The notes beneath the pieces are model-generated. The model was not told the origin of the DNA. It saw only the letters and a program-made list of their open reading frames with translations, and did not search any database. Positions 14,692 through 23,609 of a stretch of 24,407 nt of DNA are shown here, piece after piece (position 1 is the stretch's first letter; each line of letters starts with the position of its first letter). Location: positions 1-24,407 of the forward strand of contig JAISDH010000309.1 in assembly GCA_031264975.1 (NCBI GenBank), written 5' to 3'. The stretch comes from Bacteroidales bacterium (GTDB lineage: Bacteria > Bacteroidota > Bacteroidia > Bacteroidales > WCHB1-69). The position numbers and the translations under genes are program-made.

Positions 14692-14780
14692 CAAAGATAA
14701 TGATTATTTTCAATAATGCAACATTATTGCATTTAATCAAATTGACAATTTTGTCATTTTAGATAAATTTGGTATTTTTG
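14692..14780. promoter_or_regulatory. Divergent promoters with Zur/Fur-type palindrome
   Basis: AATGCAA-CATTA-TTGCATT (14715-14733) is a perfect 7-bp inverted repeat with a 5-base centre, the size expected for a Fur-family operator. On the minus side TATCTTTG (14692-14699, complement) is a TAnnTTTG -7 element, with the palindrome where -33 should be. On the plus side TAAATTTG (14764-14771) or TATTTTTG (14773-14780) serves the Fur gene, with TTTTG near 14751-14755. Binding here would mainly block the receptor operon. Confidence 0.6.
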
Positions 14781-14802
14781 TGGAGTTTATCTTTTATTGA
14801 AA

Positions 14803-15210
14803 ATGAATGTCGTAGATATATTAAAAAATAAGGGGTTGAAGAAAACAGCTCAACGAATTATGCTTATCAAGCTATTGCAAAAGACAGGTATCTCGTTGAC
14901 CGAAGGAGAAATTAAGACGGAAATGGGCGATTTGTATGACCGTATCACGTTTTACCGTACCGTGCAAACGCTTTTGGATACCAATATCATACACCGCATT
15001 ACGGTGGATAATATTACCGTCAAGTATGCGCTGAACCATTCAAACCACGATCATTCCGAAAATCATATACATTTCTTTTGCAAGCAATGCCATTCTGTTA
15101 CTTGCCTTGAAGACATTGCCATACATGAATATCGCATTCCACAAGGTTTTGAAACCGAAGAATGTGAAGTATTGATTAAGGGAATGTGTGATAAATGTGG
15201 GAAAGAATAA
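14803..15210 (+). CDS. Fur-family metal regulator, probably Zur
   Basis: A winged-helix repressor of the Fur family, 135 residues from the ATG at 14803; a TTG two codons upstream is a less likely start. The DNA-binding part spans ~1-75 (LKKTAQRIMLIKLL, DRITFYRTVQTLL). The dimer/metal part has NHSNHDHSENHIHFFC and two structural Cys pairs, C93-x-x-C96 and C129-x-x-C132, which bind zinc. The His-rich linker and the zinc-like neighbourhood favour Zur over Fur, but the sequence alone does not settle the metal. It is divergent from the His-protein/TonB/lipoprotein operon across a palindrome. Confidence 0.88.
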   Translation: MNVVDILKNKGLKKTAQRIMLIKLLQKTGISLTEGEIKTEMGDLYDRITFYRTVQTLLDTNIIHRITVDNITVKYALNHSNHDHSENHIHFFCKQCHSVTCLEDIAIHEYRIPQGFETEECEVLIKGMCDKCGKE

Positions 15211-15214
15211 AGCG

Positions 15215-15335
15215 CTTTCAAACTTGTAACTCCTTACTTAAATCGAAGCTATTATCTGCTCTCATATAAGTAGTACGCTTATTTACAACAGTTTTGTCCA
15301 CATACAATCTTTGTTTTCCCTTTCCACTTCGATAA
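15215..15335 (-). other. Short coding-like remnant of unknown origin
   Basis: The minus strand has an open stretch without a start: HYRSGKGKQRLYVDKTVV, then NKRTTYMRADNSFDLSKELQV and a stop. Its composition is protein-like, and the frame is closed upstream by TAA. It is probably the end of a broken gene. I do not recognise the family. Confidence 0.3.
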
Positions 15336-15384
15336 TGGCGAAATTACAAATACTGCCATGCATGAGTATTTCAAAATAAAACCA

Positions 15385-15417
15385 TATTTTTGCAAACTAA
15401 AATAACAACAGTTGTTA
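15385..15417 (+). promoter_or_regulatory. Promoter and 15-bp palindromic operator before His-rich gene
   Basis: TATTTTTG (15385-15392) fits the Bacteroidetes -7 element. TAACAAC-A-GTTGTTA (15403-15417) is a perfect palindrome at the expected transcription start, touching the ATG at 15418. It is a strong candidate for a repressor site that may govern this gene and the efflux genes after it. Confidence 0.5.
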
Positions 15418-15765
15418 ATGTCAAAGAGAAATAGAAATATAATCAGTCGCATTTTGATTGTGATATTCGCATTTTACTATGCGAACATCTGTTTCTTTTA
15501 CCATAGCCACATTATTAACGGTGTTACGATTGTCCATTCGCATGTCCACAGCAAAGCCCACACACAAACGGGCACACATAGTAGCAGCGAATTGACATTG
15601 ATTTCAACATTGTCTTCTTTCCAGTCACTTCAAGTAAATTTATGCTTTGTTGGTCTGGGAATATTTCTTCTTCTACAGGCAATTATTCGTCCTTTCTTCA
15701 AGGGTATAATTATATACAAATATGTTACTTGCGCTTCTTTACGAGCGCCGCCTCACGTATTTTAA
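15418..15765 (+). CDS. His-rich membrane protein preceding RND efflux genes
   Basis: A small protein of 115 residues from the ATG at 15418 (a TTG two codons earlier is also open). It has an N-terminal membrane segment (ISRILIVIFAFYYANICFF), a His-rich periplasmic stretch (YHSHIINGVTIVHSHVHSKAH) and a second hydrophobic segment (LCFVGLGIFLLLQAII). The C-terminus, SLRAPPHVF, matches the end of the His/Cys-rich protein at 14349-14672. Its place 160 bases before the RND adaptor suggests periplasmic metal binding for efflux (inference). Confidence 0.75.
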   Translation: MSKRNRNIISRILIVIFAFYYANICFFYHSHIINGVTIVHSHVHSKAHTQTGTHSSSELTLISTLSSFQSLQVNLCFVGLGIFLLLQAIIRPFFKGIIIYKYVTCASLRAPPHVF

Positions 15766-15924
15766 TTTACATTTACTTACTCGCAAATAATTAGGCCGGT
15801 ATTGTTGACAAACCACTACGTCCTATGTTGTTGGTAGTATGCTTTGAAGTATTCAAGCAATTAATTTATTGAGCCGTTATCCCAACGGCATTTCACATTT
15901 TAAAATTTCAAAATCATTGTTTCA

Positions 15925-17025
15925 ATGAAAAAACTATTCATATTGGCAGGGGTATGCATTATGCTAACCTCATGCAAACAAAATAAACTTGCAAACGAAT
16001 ATACAGATATTCGATATAAAGGCGATACCATAGTTGTGTCCGAAAATTCACCTGTTTTGAAGAATATGGTCGTCGGAAGTACTAAATTACAGGATTTTTC
16101 GGCGGAGTTCAAAACTGTCGGAACCGTTCGTCCCGTTTCGGGTAAATTAACGGGCATTGCCTCGCCGTTCGCGGGACGAATTGTAAAATCGTTCGTACAA
16201 TTAGGGCAAAAGGTGGGTGCAGGTTCGCTCGTTTTTGAACTTGGTTCTTCGGATTTTTACGAAGCGACAAAAGCTTACTTTGTCACTCAATCGGCAAACG
16301 AGCTTGCCCAGATAAATTACAACCGCCAGAAAGAGTTGGCAGCCAATGGTGTTGCTGCTCAAAAGGATCTGGAACAAGCTAAAAGCGAAGTACGTATCGC
16401 CGCACAAGAGTTTGAGCAAGCAAAAGCAACGCTTCAACTATTTAATATAGACGCAGCTTCACTTCAAATGGGACAGCCATTGAAGGTCGTTTCTCCCATT
16501 TCGGGCGAAGTCGTGAAAAGCAATATCACTATCGGGAGCTATACAAAGGAGGATTCGGAGCCATTAGTTGTGGTTGCCGATTTATCGCAAGTTTGGGTCG
16601 CTGCACTTGTCAAGGAAAATTATTTTGGAGCAATCAAACCCGGCGATCGCGTGGAAATATTTACCAACGCACATCCCAATAAGGTCATTTGGGGCACGAT
16701 TCATTACGTAGGTGAAATGTTGGACGAAGAAACCCGCTCGCTCGAAGTGATTGTTGAATGCAACAATACCGACAGAGAGCTGAAACTCGGGATGTTTTGC
16801 GAAGTTCACTTCTTAAGTTCCCCGACAGAAGCGATTATCCTGCCTTCGACTGCCGTTATGCAGGAACAGGATAATGATTATGTTTTGATTGAAATATCAA
16901 AAGGTAAATATCTCCGGCGCAAAGTGGAAACAGAGTCCGTCCACTTGGACAGCGTACGTATTGTCAACGGTATAACCGAGGGTGAAAATGTGGTAACCAA
17001 GGGTGGTCTATATTTAAACATATAA
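15925..17025 (+). CDS. RND efflux periplasmic adaptor (CusB/CzcB type)
   Basis: A 366-residue membrane-fusion protein linking the inner-membrane pump to the outer-membrane channel. The signal peptide has a lipobox, LTSC, with lipidated Cys17. A barrel-sandwich/lipoyl domain is split around a helical hairpin (GIASPFAGRIVKSFVQLGQ at ~70-95; LEQAKSEVRIAAQEFEQAKA in the hairpin; VVSPISGEVVKS at ~190). Beta-barrel and membrane-proximal domains follow (GTIHYVGEMLDEETRSLEV, LPSTAVMQEQ). It starts the efflux operon, 4 bases before the pump gene. Confidence 0.94.
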   Translation: MKKLFILAGVCIMLTSCKQNKLANEYTDIRYKGDTIVVSENSPVLKNMVVGSTKLQDFSAEFKTVGTVRPVSGKLTGIASPFAGRIVKSFVQLGQKVGAGSLVFELGSSDFYEATKAYFVTQSANELAQINYNRQKELAANGVAAQKDLEQAKSEVRIAAQEFEQAKATLQLFNIDAASLQMGQPLKVVSPISGEVVKSNITIGSYTKEDSEPLVVVADLSQVWVAALVKENYFGAIKPGDRVEIFTNAHPNKVIWGTIHYVGEMLDEETRSLEVIVECNNTDRELKLGMFCEVHFLSSPTEAIILPSTAVMQEQDNDYVLIEISKGKYLRRKVETESVHLDSVRIVNGITEGENVVTKGGLYLNI

Positions 17026-17029
17026 ATCT

Positions 17030-20000
17030 ATGGAAAAATTGATGAACACCCTGGTTAATCGTCGCTGGTTGATGCTGACGATATTCGTATTACTGTCGGG
17101 CATCGGAATTTACGCATGGAAGCAACTCGCCATAGATGCCTATCCCGATATTGCCGACGTATCGGTTGGCATTGCCACACAAGTGCCTGGACTTGCCGTT
17201 GCGGAGATAGAGCAACAAATAACCATTCCCCTTGAGCGGGAACTGAATGGTATCCCGGGTTTGAAAGTTATGCGGAGCAAGAATTTTTTCGGAATATCCA
17301 AAATTACACTTGTTTTTGAAGGTGGAATAGATGACTATTGGGCTCGCCAACGGGTAATGGAACGTATCAATGATATTGATTTGCCTTTTGATGCCAAACC
17401 CGGACTTGACCCGCTGACTTCGCCCACGGGAGAAATATACCGTTATATTGTTACGGGAGAAAGGAGCCTTCGGGAACTTACGGAACTTAATCATTGGGTT
17501 ATCATTCCCCGCCTACGGCAGATATATGGTATTGCCGACGTATCTAATTTCGGCGGCATTACAACACAATTCCAGGTAGAAATAAACCCCAACAAACTGG
17601 CTGAATACAATATCTCGCTCGGCGAAATTACGGAATCCATAGAACGCAACAACTCCAATGCGGGTGGTAGTACAATTATCCGCGGAGATTTGAGCTATGT
17701 GGTGCGCGGCGTGGGACTTGTGCGCGATTTGCAGGATTTGGGCAATATTGTAGTGAAAACCGTTGGCGGAGCGCCCGTCTATTTAAAGGATTTGGGCGAA
17801 TTAAAATATGGTAACCTCGAACGCAAAGGAATTATGGGCTATTTGGACAACGAGATAAACTACGAAGACGGAGTTCAGGGTATGGTGCAATTGTTGCGTT
17901 ATGAAAACCCTTCGCGGGTACTCGAAGAAATAAACGGGGCAGTCGATGATTTGAATAACAATATCCTGCCGAAAGGCATAAAGATTCGCACCTTTTATGA
18001 CAGAACCGAATTGGTCGATGCTACCCTAAACACTATTTCGCACACGCTTTCATTCGGTATCCTGCTAGTTATAGGTATCCTGATAATATTCCTCGGAAGC
18101 CCGAAAGGGGCGCTGCTTGCTACCATTACCATTCCCGTTTCGTTGCTTATATCCTTTATTTTGATGTGGCTGACCAATATTCCTGCCAATCTGCTCTCTT
18201 TGGGAGCAATTGATTTCGGTATCATTGTGGACGGCACGATTGTGATGATGGAGACGATTCTCAAAAAACGGGAGGATAATCCCGATAATCTGTTGGAAGA
18301 AACAAGTATAGCAAAACGTGTTTCCGAAATTGCAAAACCCATCTTCTTCGCCACGCTGATTATCATTATTGCCTACCTGCCACTGTTTGCGTTCGACAGG
18401 GTCGAGCAGAAACTCTTTACCCCGATGGCATTTACATTGAGTTTTGCACTGTTGGGCGCATTAGCATCGGCATTGATTTTGATTCCTGGTTTGGCATTCG
18501 CGGTATATAAAAAGCCTCAAAAGGTTTATCATAACCGTTGGCTCGAATGCTTGACGGAAATATACAAAAGGCAGACTGCCAAAATTATCGTTGCACCAAA
18601 AAAAATAATAACTCTCATTGCAGTAATTCTGCTCGCAGTTGTCGGGTTTTCGACGTATGTAGGAAAAGATTTTTTACCTGCCCTGGATGAAGGAAGTATT
18701 TGGATTCAGGTGCAGCTTCCTCCCGGTATGTCGCTCGAAAAGTCCTCCGAAATGGCGACTACGCTCAGGAGCAAGCTCAAAACTTTTGACGAGGTAACCT
18801 ATGTGATGACCCAAACGGGACGGGACGATGAAGGCGTATGCCCGTTTTCGTTCTCGCACATCGAGGTGATGATTGGGTTAAAGCCTTACAACACATGGAA
18901 AGATGGCCATAGAAAGTCAGACTTGATTACCGATATGGCGGCAATGGTCGATACGATGCCCGGATATAGCGTCGGCTTTTCACAACCCATTATCGACATG
19001 GTTCAAGACCAGATTGCAGGGGCGCACAGCGATTTGGCCATAAAAATATACGGCGAAGACCTGACCGAAAGCCGCCGCATAGCCGAACAGGTAGTAACGG
19101 TTCTGGCGAGTGTACAGGGAGCTGGCGATGTTGGCATTATGGAAGAACCTTTCTTGCCACAACTTCAAATTGTTGCCGACCGCGACAAAATCGCCCAATA
19201 CGGGCTAAATGTCGCCGATGTTGCCGAGTTGATAGAAGTTGCCATCGGCGGCAAGGCTATTTCGCAGGTATTTATCGGCAGTAAAGTTTATGATGTGATT
19301 TGCCGTTACAACGATGTATCACGCGATACTCCCGAAAAAATAGGAGCATTGATGCTTACTTCAGGTTCAGGAACGATGATACCCCTTTCTGCTGTGGCTC
19401 AGATAAAAACGACAACCGGTGCAAGTATGATTTCCCGCGAGATGAACCAACGTTTTATTACCGTGCGTATGAATCTGCGGGGAAAAGATTTGAGTTCGTT
19501 CGTCAAAGAAGCCGAATCAAAGATAGAAGAGCAGGTGAAATACGACCATAGCAAATTTAAATTTCACTGGGCCGGACAGTTGGAAAACCAGCACCGCGCT
19601 TTCGGCCGCCTTGCCGTAGTTATACCTATAACACTGGCTATTATGTTCCTGCTTCTATTCTTTACTTTCGGAAAATTCCGTCAGGCTGGTCTGCTTATCG
19701 GGATGTTGCCGCTTGCGGTTTTCGGCGGTATGTTGGCGTTGGTAGTGCGCGGGATGACCTTTAACGTATCGTCGGCGGTAGGATTCATTGCACTTTTTGG
19801 AGTTTTTATCCAAAACGGCGTGATATTGATTTCGCATATCAATGTATTGCGGAAACGTGGTACAGAATTGAAAGAAGCAGTCATTTCGGGAGCATCACAC
19901 CGATTACGCCCTGTATTAATGACAGCCACCGTAGCGGTTTTGGGATTGCTTCCCGCTTCTATATCTACAGGTATCGGCTCCGACGTGCAACGCCCGTTGG

Positions 20001-20110
20001 CAACGGTAATTGTTTACGGCTTATTGTGCGGAACAATTCTTATACTCTATGTTTTGCCTGCATTTTACTATATACTGGAAAAAAGAAATTTAAATAAGAC
20101 AACCTATTAA
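17030..20110 (+). CDS. Heavy-metal RND efflux pump (CusA/CzcA family)
   Basis: A 1026-residue inner-membrane proton/metal antiporter, of normal length for HME-RND pumps. The N-terminus has the usual first helix and IDAYPDIADVSVGIATQVPG. Helix 4 carries the heavy-metal signature DFGIIVDG with D395 and D401 of the proton relay. The second half repeats the fold, with large periplasmic loops and SAVGFIALFGVFIQNGVI. The substrate (Zn/Co/Cd versus Cu/Ag) is not decided by what I can read; nearby Zur-type control leans to divalent metal. It overlaps the next gene by one base (TAATG). Confidence 0.95.
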   Translation: MEKLMNTLVNRRWLMLTIFVLLSGIGIYAWKQLAIDAYPDIADVSVGIATQVPGLAVAEIEQQITIPLERELNGIPGLKVMRSKNFFGISKITLVFEGGIDDYWARQRVMERINDIDLPFDAKPGLDPLTSPTGEIYRYIVTGERSLRELTELNHWVIIPRLRQIYGIADVSNFGGITTQFQVEINPNKLAEYNISLGEITESIERNNSNAGGSTIIRGDLSYVVRGVGLVRDLQDLGNIVVKTVGGAPVYLKDLGELKYGNLERKGIMGYLDNEINYEDGVQGMVQLLRYENPSRVLEEINGAVDDLNNNILPKGIKIRTFYDRTELVDATLNTISHTLSFGILLVIGILIIFLGSPKGALLATITIPVSLLISFILMWLTNIPANLLSLGAIDFGIIVDGTIVMMETILKKREDNPDNLLEETSIAKRVSEIAKPIFFATLIIIIAYLPLFAFDRVEQKLFTPMAFTLSFALLGALASALILIPGLAFAVYKKPQKVYHNRWLECLTEIYKRQTAKIIVAPKKIITLIAVILLAVVGFSTYVGKDFLPALDEGSIWIQVQLPPGMSLEKSSEMATTLRSKLKTFDEVTYVMTQTGRDDEGVCPFSFSHIEVMIGLKPYNTWKDGHRKSDLITDMAAMVDTMPGYSVGFSQPIIDMVQDQIAGAHSDLAIKIYGEDLTESRRIAEQVVTVLASVQGAGDVGIMEEPFLPQLQIVADRDKIAQYGLNVADVAELIEVAIGGKAISQVFIGSKVYDVICRYNDVSRDTPEKIGALMLTSGSGTMIPLSAVAQIKTTTGASMISREMNQRFITVRMNLRGKDLSSFVKEAESKIEEQVKYDHSKFKFHWAGQLENQHRAFGRLAVVIPITLAIMFLLLFFTFGKFRQAGLLIGMLPLAVFGGMLALVVRGMTFNVSSAVGFIALFGVFIQNGVILISHINVLRKRGTELKEAVISGASHRLRPVLMTATVAVLGLLPASISTGIGSDVQRPLATVIVYGLLCGTILILYVLPAFYYILEKRNLNKTTY

Positions 20111-21390
20111 TGATAATTTCGATGAAAATTTTTAAATTAATCCCGTTATTTTCTTTTTTGTGTATAGCCGTTAATGGTTATGCACAAGAAAAACAAGTAT
20201 TGACGTTCAATGAATATTTGAACAATGTCAAAAATTCCAACATCAGCTATTTGGCTGAAAAGTATAACGTGGATATTGCCAACGCCAATGTAAAAGCTGC
20301 CAAAGTTTTTCCTGATCCCGAATTGTCGGTTAGTTATGCGAATAATCAAAATTGGAACCGGCAAATGGGTTACGGGGTTGATGCGGAGTTGAGCTATACG
20401 TTGGAATTGGGCAGTAAACGTAAAGCACGGATACAGGTTGCCCAAAGTGAAAAAGAAATGATGGGAGCATTACTGGAAGACTATTTTCGTAATTTACGTG
20501 CCAATGCCACTATTGCTTATTTAACCGCATTGAAACAAAAAAAACTGTACGAAATACAAAAGTCATCCTACAAACAAATGCTTGGACTGGCACATGCCGA
20601 CAGTTTGCGTTTCCGTGCGGGTTCCATCATGGAAGTCGACGCGCGGCAATCGAAACTGGAAGCCGCCACCATGCTGAACGATGTTTACGCAAGTGAAGGG
20701 GATTTGCAGGATGTTTTAGTTCAACTACAATTATTGCAGGGCAGTAAAAACATGGAATTGCCTGATTCAATTGCGGGAGAATTATTTTACTCAAAACAGG
20801 AATACAATTTATCGGATCTTATTACTACGGCACAAAACAACCGTGCCGACTTGCAGGCTGCATTGAAATCCAAAGAAGTTTCGCAAAATAACCTGCGTTT
20901 GGCAAAAGCCAATCGGGCAATAGATCTTGGGCTTAGTATAGGTGGCGGTTATTCGTCCGAGGTACGGAATGAAATAGCGCCTGCCCCTGCATTCAAAGGT
21001 ATTACAGCAGGTGTTAGTATTCCTTTGAAATTCTCGAATATAAACAAAGGGGCATTACGAGCGGCTCAATTGGCGACACAACAAAGCGAGACGCAATATG
21101 AAGCCATTGAATTGCAAATCGGTTCGGAAGTAACGCAAGCTTATAATAAATACAAAACCACTTGCCGTCAAGTGGAGCAATTCAATACCGGATTGCTGAA
21201 CGAGGCGGAAACCATTTTCAAAAAGAAAGTGTACAGCTACGAGCGTGGTGAAACAAGTATTCTCGAACTTCTCAATGCTCAACGCACTTATAACGATGTG
21301 CAAGTAAATTACAGTGAAACGCTGTATAATTGTGCCTCTGCTTTGGTGGAATTAGAACGTGCTTGTGGCATTTGGAACGTGGAAATGTAG
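20110..21390 (+). CDS. Outer-membrane efflux channel (TolC/CusC family)
   Basis: A 426-residue TolC-type protein completing the tripartite pump. A signal peptide ends near NGYAQE with no lipobox. Two outer_membrane-efflux repeats of long amphipathic helices follow (VFPDPELSVSYANNQNW, RFRAGSIMEVDARQSKLEA; second half KVYSYERGETSILELLNAQRTYND). The ATG at 20110 overlaps the pump stop. An internal ATG four codons later, starting MKIFKLIPLF, gives a cleaner signal peptide and is equally likely. It is the last gene of the operon. Confidence 0.94.
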   Translation: MIISMKIFKLIPLFSFLCIAVNGYAQEKQVLTFNEYLNNVKNSNISYLAEKYNVDIANANVKAAKVFPDPELSVSYANNQNWNRQMGYGVDAELSYTLELGSKRKARIQVAQSEKEMMGALLEDYFRNLRANATIAYLTALKQKKLYEIQKSSYKQMLGLAHADSLRFRAGSIMEVDARQSKLEAATMLNDVYASEGDLQDVLVQLQLLQGSKNMELPDSIAGELFYSKQEYNLSDLITTAQNNRADLQAALKSKEVSQNNLRLAKANRAIDLGLSIGGGYSSEVRNEIAPAPAFKGITAGVSIPLKFSNINKGALRAAQLATQQSETQYEAIELQIGSEVTQAYNKYKTTCRQVEQFNTGLLNEAETIFKKKVYSYERGETSILELLNAQRTYNDVQVNYSETLYNCASALVELERACGIWNVEM

Positions 21391-21434
21391 GTGTAATGAC
21401 AATTCATTGAACATTGTAATTTTACATTTGCCAA

Positions 21435-21803
21435 TTAGCAGCCTTTATCTTTCAATTTGTCCTGATAAACCTCCAGCCAATGCCCATCAGGGTCTTCAAA
21501 CGTAAGAAGTTCCCCATATTCCTCGTTCCTGATTTCCCCAATAAGTTTGATTTTCTCGCTGACAGCCATGTCGTAAAATTCTCGAATATCTTTCGCCTCA
21601 AACATGATGCGGGTCTTCGTTGGAACGACTTTCCCTTTCTCCGGCGGACGTTTCAATATTGCGAAAGAGGTTACACCCAAATCAAATTCTACCCAATTTT
21701 TAAATTGTAATTTGATTTTCAGCCCTATTTTATTTTGATAAAAGTCGATTGATTGCGATAAGTCGCTGACATAAATCCAAGCGGCGTATATATGGTTAAT
21801 CAT
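21435..21803 (-). CDS. VOC-family (glyoxalase/bleomycin-resistance-like) protein
   Basis: A 122-residue vicinal-oxygen-chelate protein. It shows two beta-alpha-beta modules (YVSDLSQSIDFYQNKIGLK; FEAKDIREFYDMAVS) and the classic end ELLTFEDPDGHWLEVYQ. Its short length fits a metal-binding dimer. The reaction cannot be assigned. It is convergent with the efflux operon and abuts the IS1 remnant. Confidence 0.88.
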   Translation of the reverse strand: MINHIYAAWIYVSDLSQSIDFYQNKIGLKIKLQFKNWVEFDLGVTSFAILKRPPEKGKVVPTKTRIMFEAKDIREFYDMAVSEKIKLIGEIRNEEYGELLTFEDPDGHWLEVYQDKLKDKGC

Positions 21804-21835
21804 TTTCGTTTGGATGATTGTTTGTGTTTTTGTAA

Positions 21836-22527
21836 ATGGAAATAAAAATTACACTCCATTGTCCCGATTGCCAACGTACAAAGATAAAAAGAAATGGGAA
21901 GAAACCGTGGGGACACAAAACTATTTGTGTAAGAAATGCGGGCGGCAATTTATTGACGGCCATGCATTACGGTACAAAGGATGTCGTTCTTACCCGGCAC
22001 AAAAGTTATTATTGCCGCTTGTCCGAGGGTTAGACATTAGAGATACTGCTGAAATTGAGAACATCAGCATCAAAAAACTATTGTCGGTATTGCTATGCTC
22101 CCGTCATATGATCCAGCCCCGGCGACAGTATTATGACTGTTTGGAAGAAGAGTGCCAGGCTTTGGCTCATCTATGCCTGCCGTAGGGACAGTGGCGAAAT
22201 CGTGGCTTTTGCCTGGGGCAAATGGGAGTGAAAACGACCGAAGACTTGAAGAAAAAATTGTCTGATTCAGGCGTAAACTACGGGCGCATTGCCCGTGATG
22301 ATTGGGATAGCGGTCGCATCCAAAGGCGGAAACCATCGTACAGGAAAGAAATATACCGTCGGTATCGAGGGAAATAATTGTCGGCTGAGGCTTCGCATCC
22401 GGTGGGCATTTCGTAAAACTTGCTGCTTTTCAAAAACTTGTTTAAACATTTAAAAGCTTTTAATCTCGCTTTCTTTTACAGTAATTTCGGCTTTGTCTGA
22501 GTTAGCATACTTTGGAGAACACCTCCC
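21836..22527 (+). mobile_element. Decayed IS1-family element
   Basis: Fragments of an IS1 transposase read in order but in different frames. The InsA zinc-finger part is LHCPDCQRTKIKRNGKKPWG, then (shifted) NYLCKKCGRQFIDGHALRY and RGLDIRDTAEIENISIKK. The InsB part is MGVKTTEDLKKKLSDSGVNY, then DDWDS, and finally FNLAFFYSNFGFV with TGA at 22498-22500. At least three frame changes and internal stops make it dead. GCATACTTTGGAGAACACCTCC at 22505-22526 looks like its right terminal repeat; no clean left end is visible. Confidence 0.8.
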
Positions 22528-22656
22528 GTAAAGCAATACTATAATTACTTAAATTTACATAAAGGTTACAATTACGCACCCGATAAAACACATTACCCCC
22601 TATATTCTAAATGTATTTAATAGGTTAAATTACAGCATACTATTGGTGCATCAATA

Positions 22657-23370
22657 TTATTTCATTGTGTTTAACCGCACCGATGCCTTAACTATAGCTA
22701 TTGCACGTATTGAACTAACCGGAATATCTTTCGGTTTGTGATAGGTATTATGGCTTACTAATTTAATATGCCCCTCTATTTCGCTATCCTGTATAAATTT
22801 TACAACTAAATGGTCGTCGTTATCAAGGAGGTAATCTATCAGGTACATTTCACCATATGATAAATACCTAAAATCTCTAACCTCTTTAAAAATAACTATA
22901 TCGCCACTTTTTAACAACGGGTACATACTATCGCCGCGTATGTATATAGCGCCATCGCACCTCGGCAAGTCTGGTATTTTTATAAAGCTGATAATGTTTT
23001 GTTGTTGGTTACTAAATATGGTTTGCAATCCGGCGGCAGCATCGAGTTCATACAAAGGCACTTCTTGCTCATTCCAAAAACGCTCGATAGCCTTTGATTG
23101 AGGCTTGTAGAGTAGCTCATTACCGTTTATGCCATAAGCGACGGTATTATCCGCTCGATCTGCTTTCAACATCTTGCCTTCACCCGTTAACAACCATTCG
23201 GTATTTATATCAGGAATCTCAGCTAATATTTTCTCGATTGCATTAGAATTTAAAGGTCTACTTTTCGCGCTCCCTCTAAAATTGGCAGAAGTCATGCCTA
23301 TTTTTTTATAAAAATTTTCTTTAGAAATTCCCTTTAATTCAAGTATTTCTACAATTCTTTTCTTTATCAT
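22657..23370 (-). CDS. LexA/CI-like phage repressor (HTH + S24 peptidase)
   Basis: A 237-residue self-cleaving repressor. The N-terminal helix-turn-helix spans ~1-65 (LELKGISKENFYKKIGMTS, ending in TEWLLTGEGKML). The S24 peptidase domain has the Ala113-Gly114 cleavage site (DAAAGL), nucleophile Ser148 (GDSMYP) and Lys191 (VVKF). Such proteins hold a prophage silent until RecA-triggered cleavage. It starts 27 bases from a 22-bp palindrome and is divergent from small phage-like ORFs, the usual immunity-region layout. Only this region of the prophage is in the window. Confidence 0.93.
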   Translation of the reverse strand: MIKKRIVEILELKGISKENFYKKIGMTSANFRGSAKSRPLNSNAIEKILAEIPDINTEWLLTGEGKMLKADRADNTVAYGINGNELLYKPQSKAIERFWNEQEVPLYELDAAAGLQTIFSNQQQNIISFIKIPDLPRCDGAIYIRGDSMYPLLKSGDIVIFKEVRDFRYLSYGEMYLIDYLLDNDDHLVVKFIQDSEIEGHIKLVSHNTYHKPKDIPVSSIRAIAIVKASVRLNTMK

Positions 23371-23396
23371 TGTAAATTTATTTGCATTTTGTTTTT

Positions 23397-23422
23397 TATA
23401 GAAAATATATTTTCTATATTTG
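23397..23422 (+). promoter_or_regulatory. Repressor operator and rightward phage promoter
   Basis: A perfect 22-bp palindrome (half-site TATAGAAAATA, 23397-23418) overlaps TATATTTG (23415-23422), a TAnnTTTG -7 element reading rightward. Repressor bound here would cover the promoter of the divergent small ORFs and could also control its own gene. Confidence 0.65.
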
Positions 23423-23474
23423 TGTCCGATTTGTGAATAAACCGCTTGTAAATATACAATAATAAAAAGGAATA

Positions 23475-23609
23475 ATGATGAAATCGCAAAAAATGATAGT
23501 AATGGTCGGCTTGGGGGTTGATGTTATGTTTTGTACCGGGCGCGAACTTTTGATGACACGCGAAGAGCTTGCGGCTAGGGCTACGGCGCGAGTATGGCAG
23601 CAATCATAG
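23475..23609 (+). CDS. Small phage-like ORF, 44 aa
   Basis: An ATG start (double ATG at 23475 and 23478) follows a good ribosome site (AAAAAGG). The product starts MMKSQKMIVMVGLG and ends ARATARVWQQS. It contains LLMTREELAARA, which could be a helix of a small DNA-binding protein. It is the first ORF after the rightward phage promoter, the place of cro-type genes, but too short to assign. Its 3' end overlaps the next ORF by 16 bases. Confidence 0.5.
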   Translation: MMKSQKMIVMVGLGVDVMFCTGRELLMTREELAARATARVWQQS

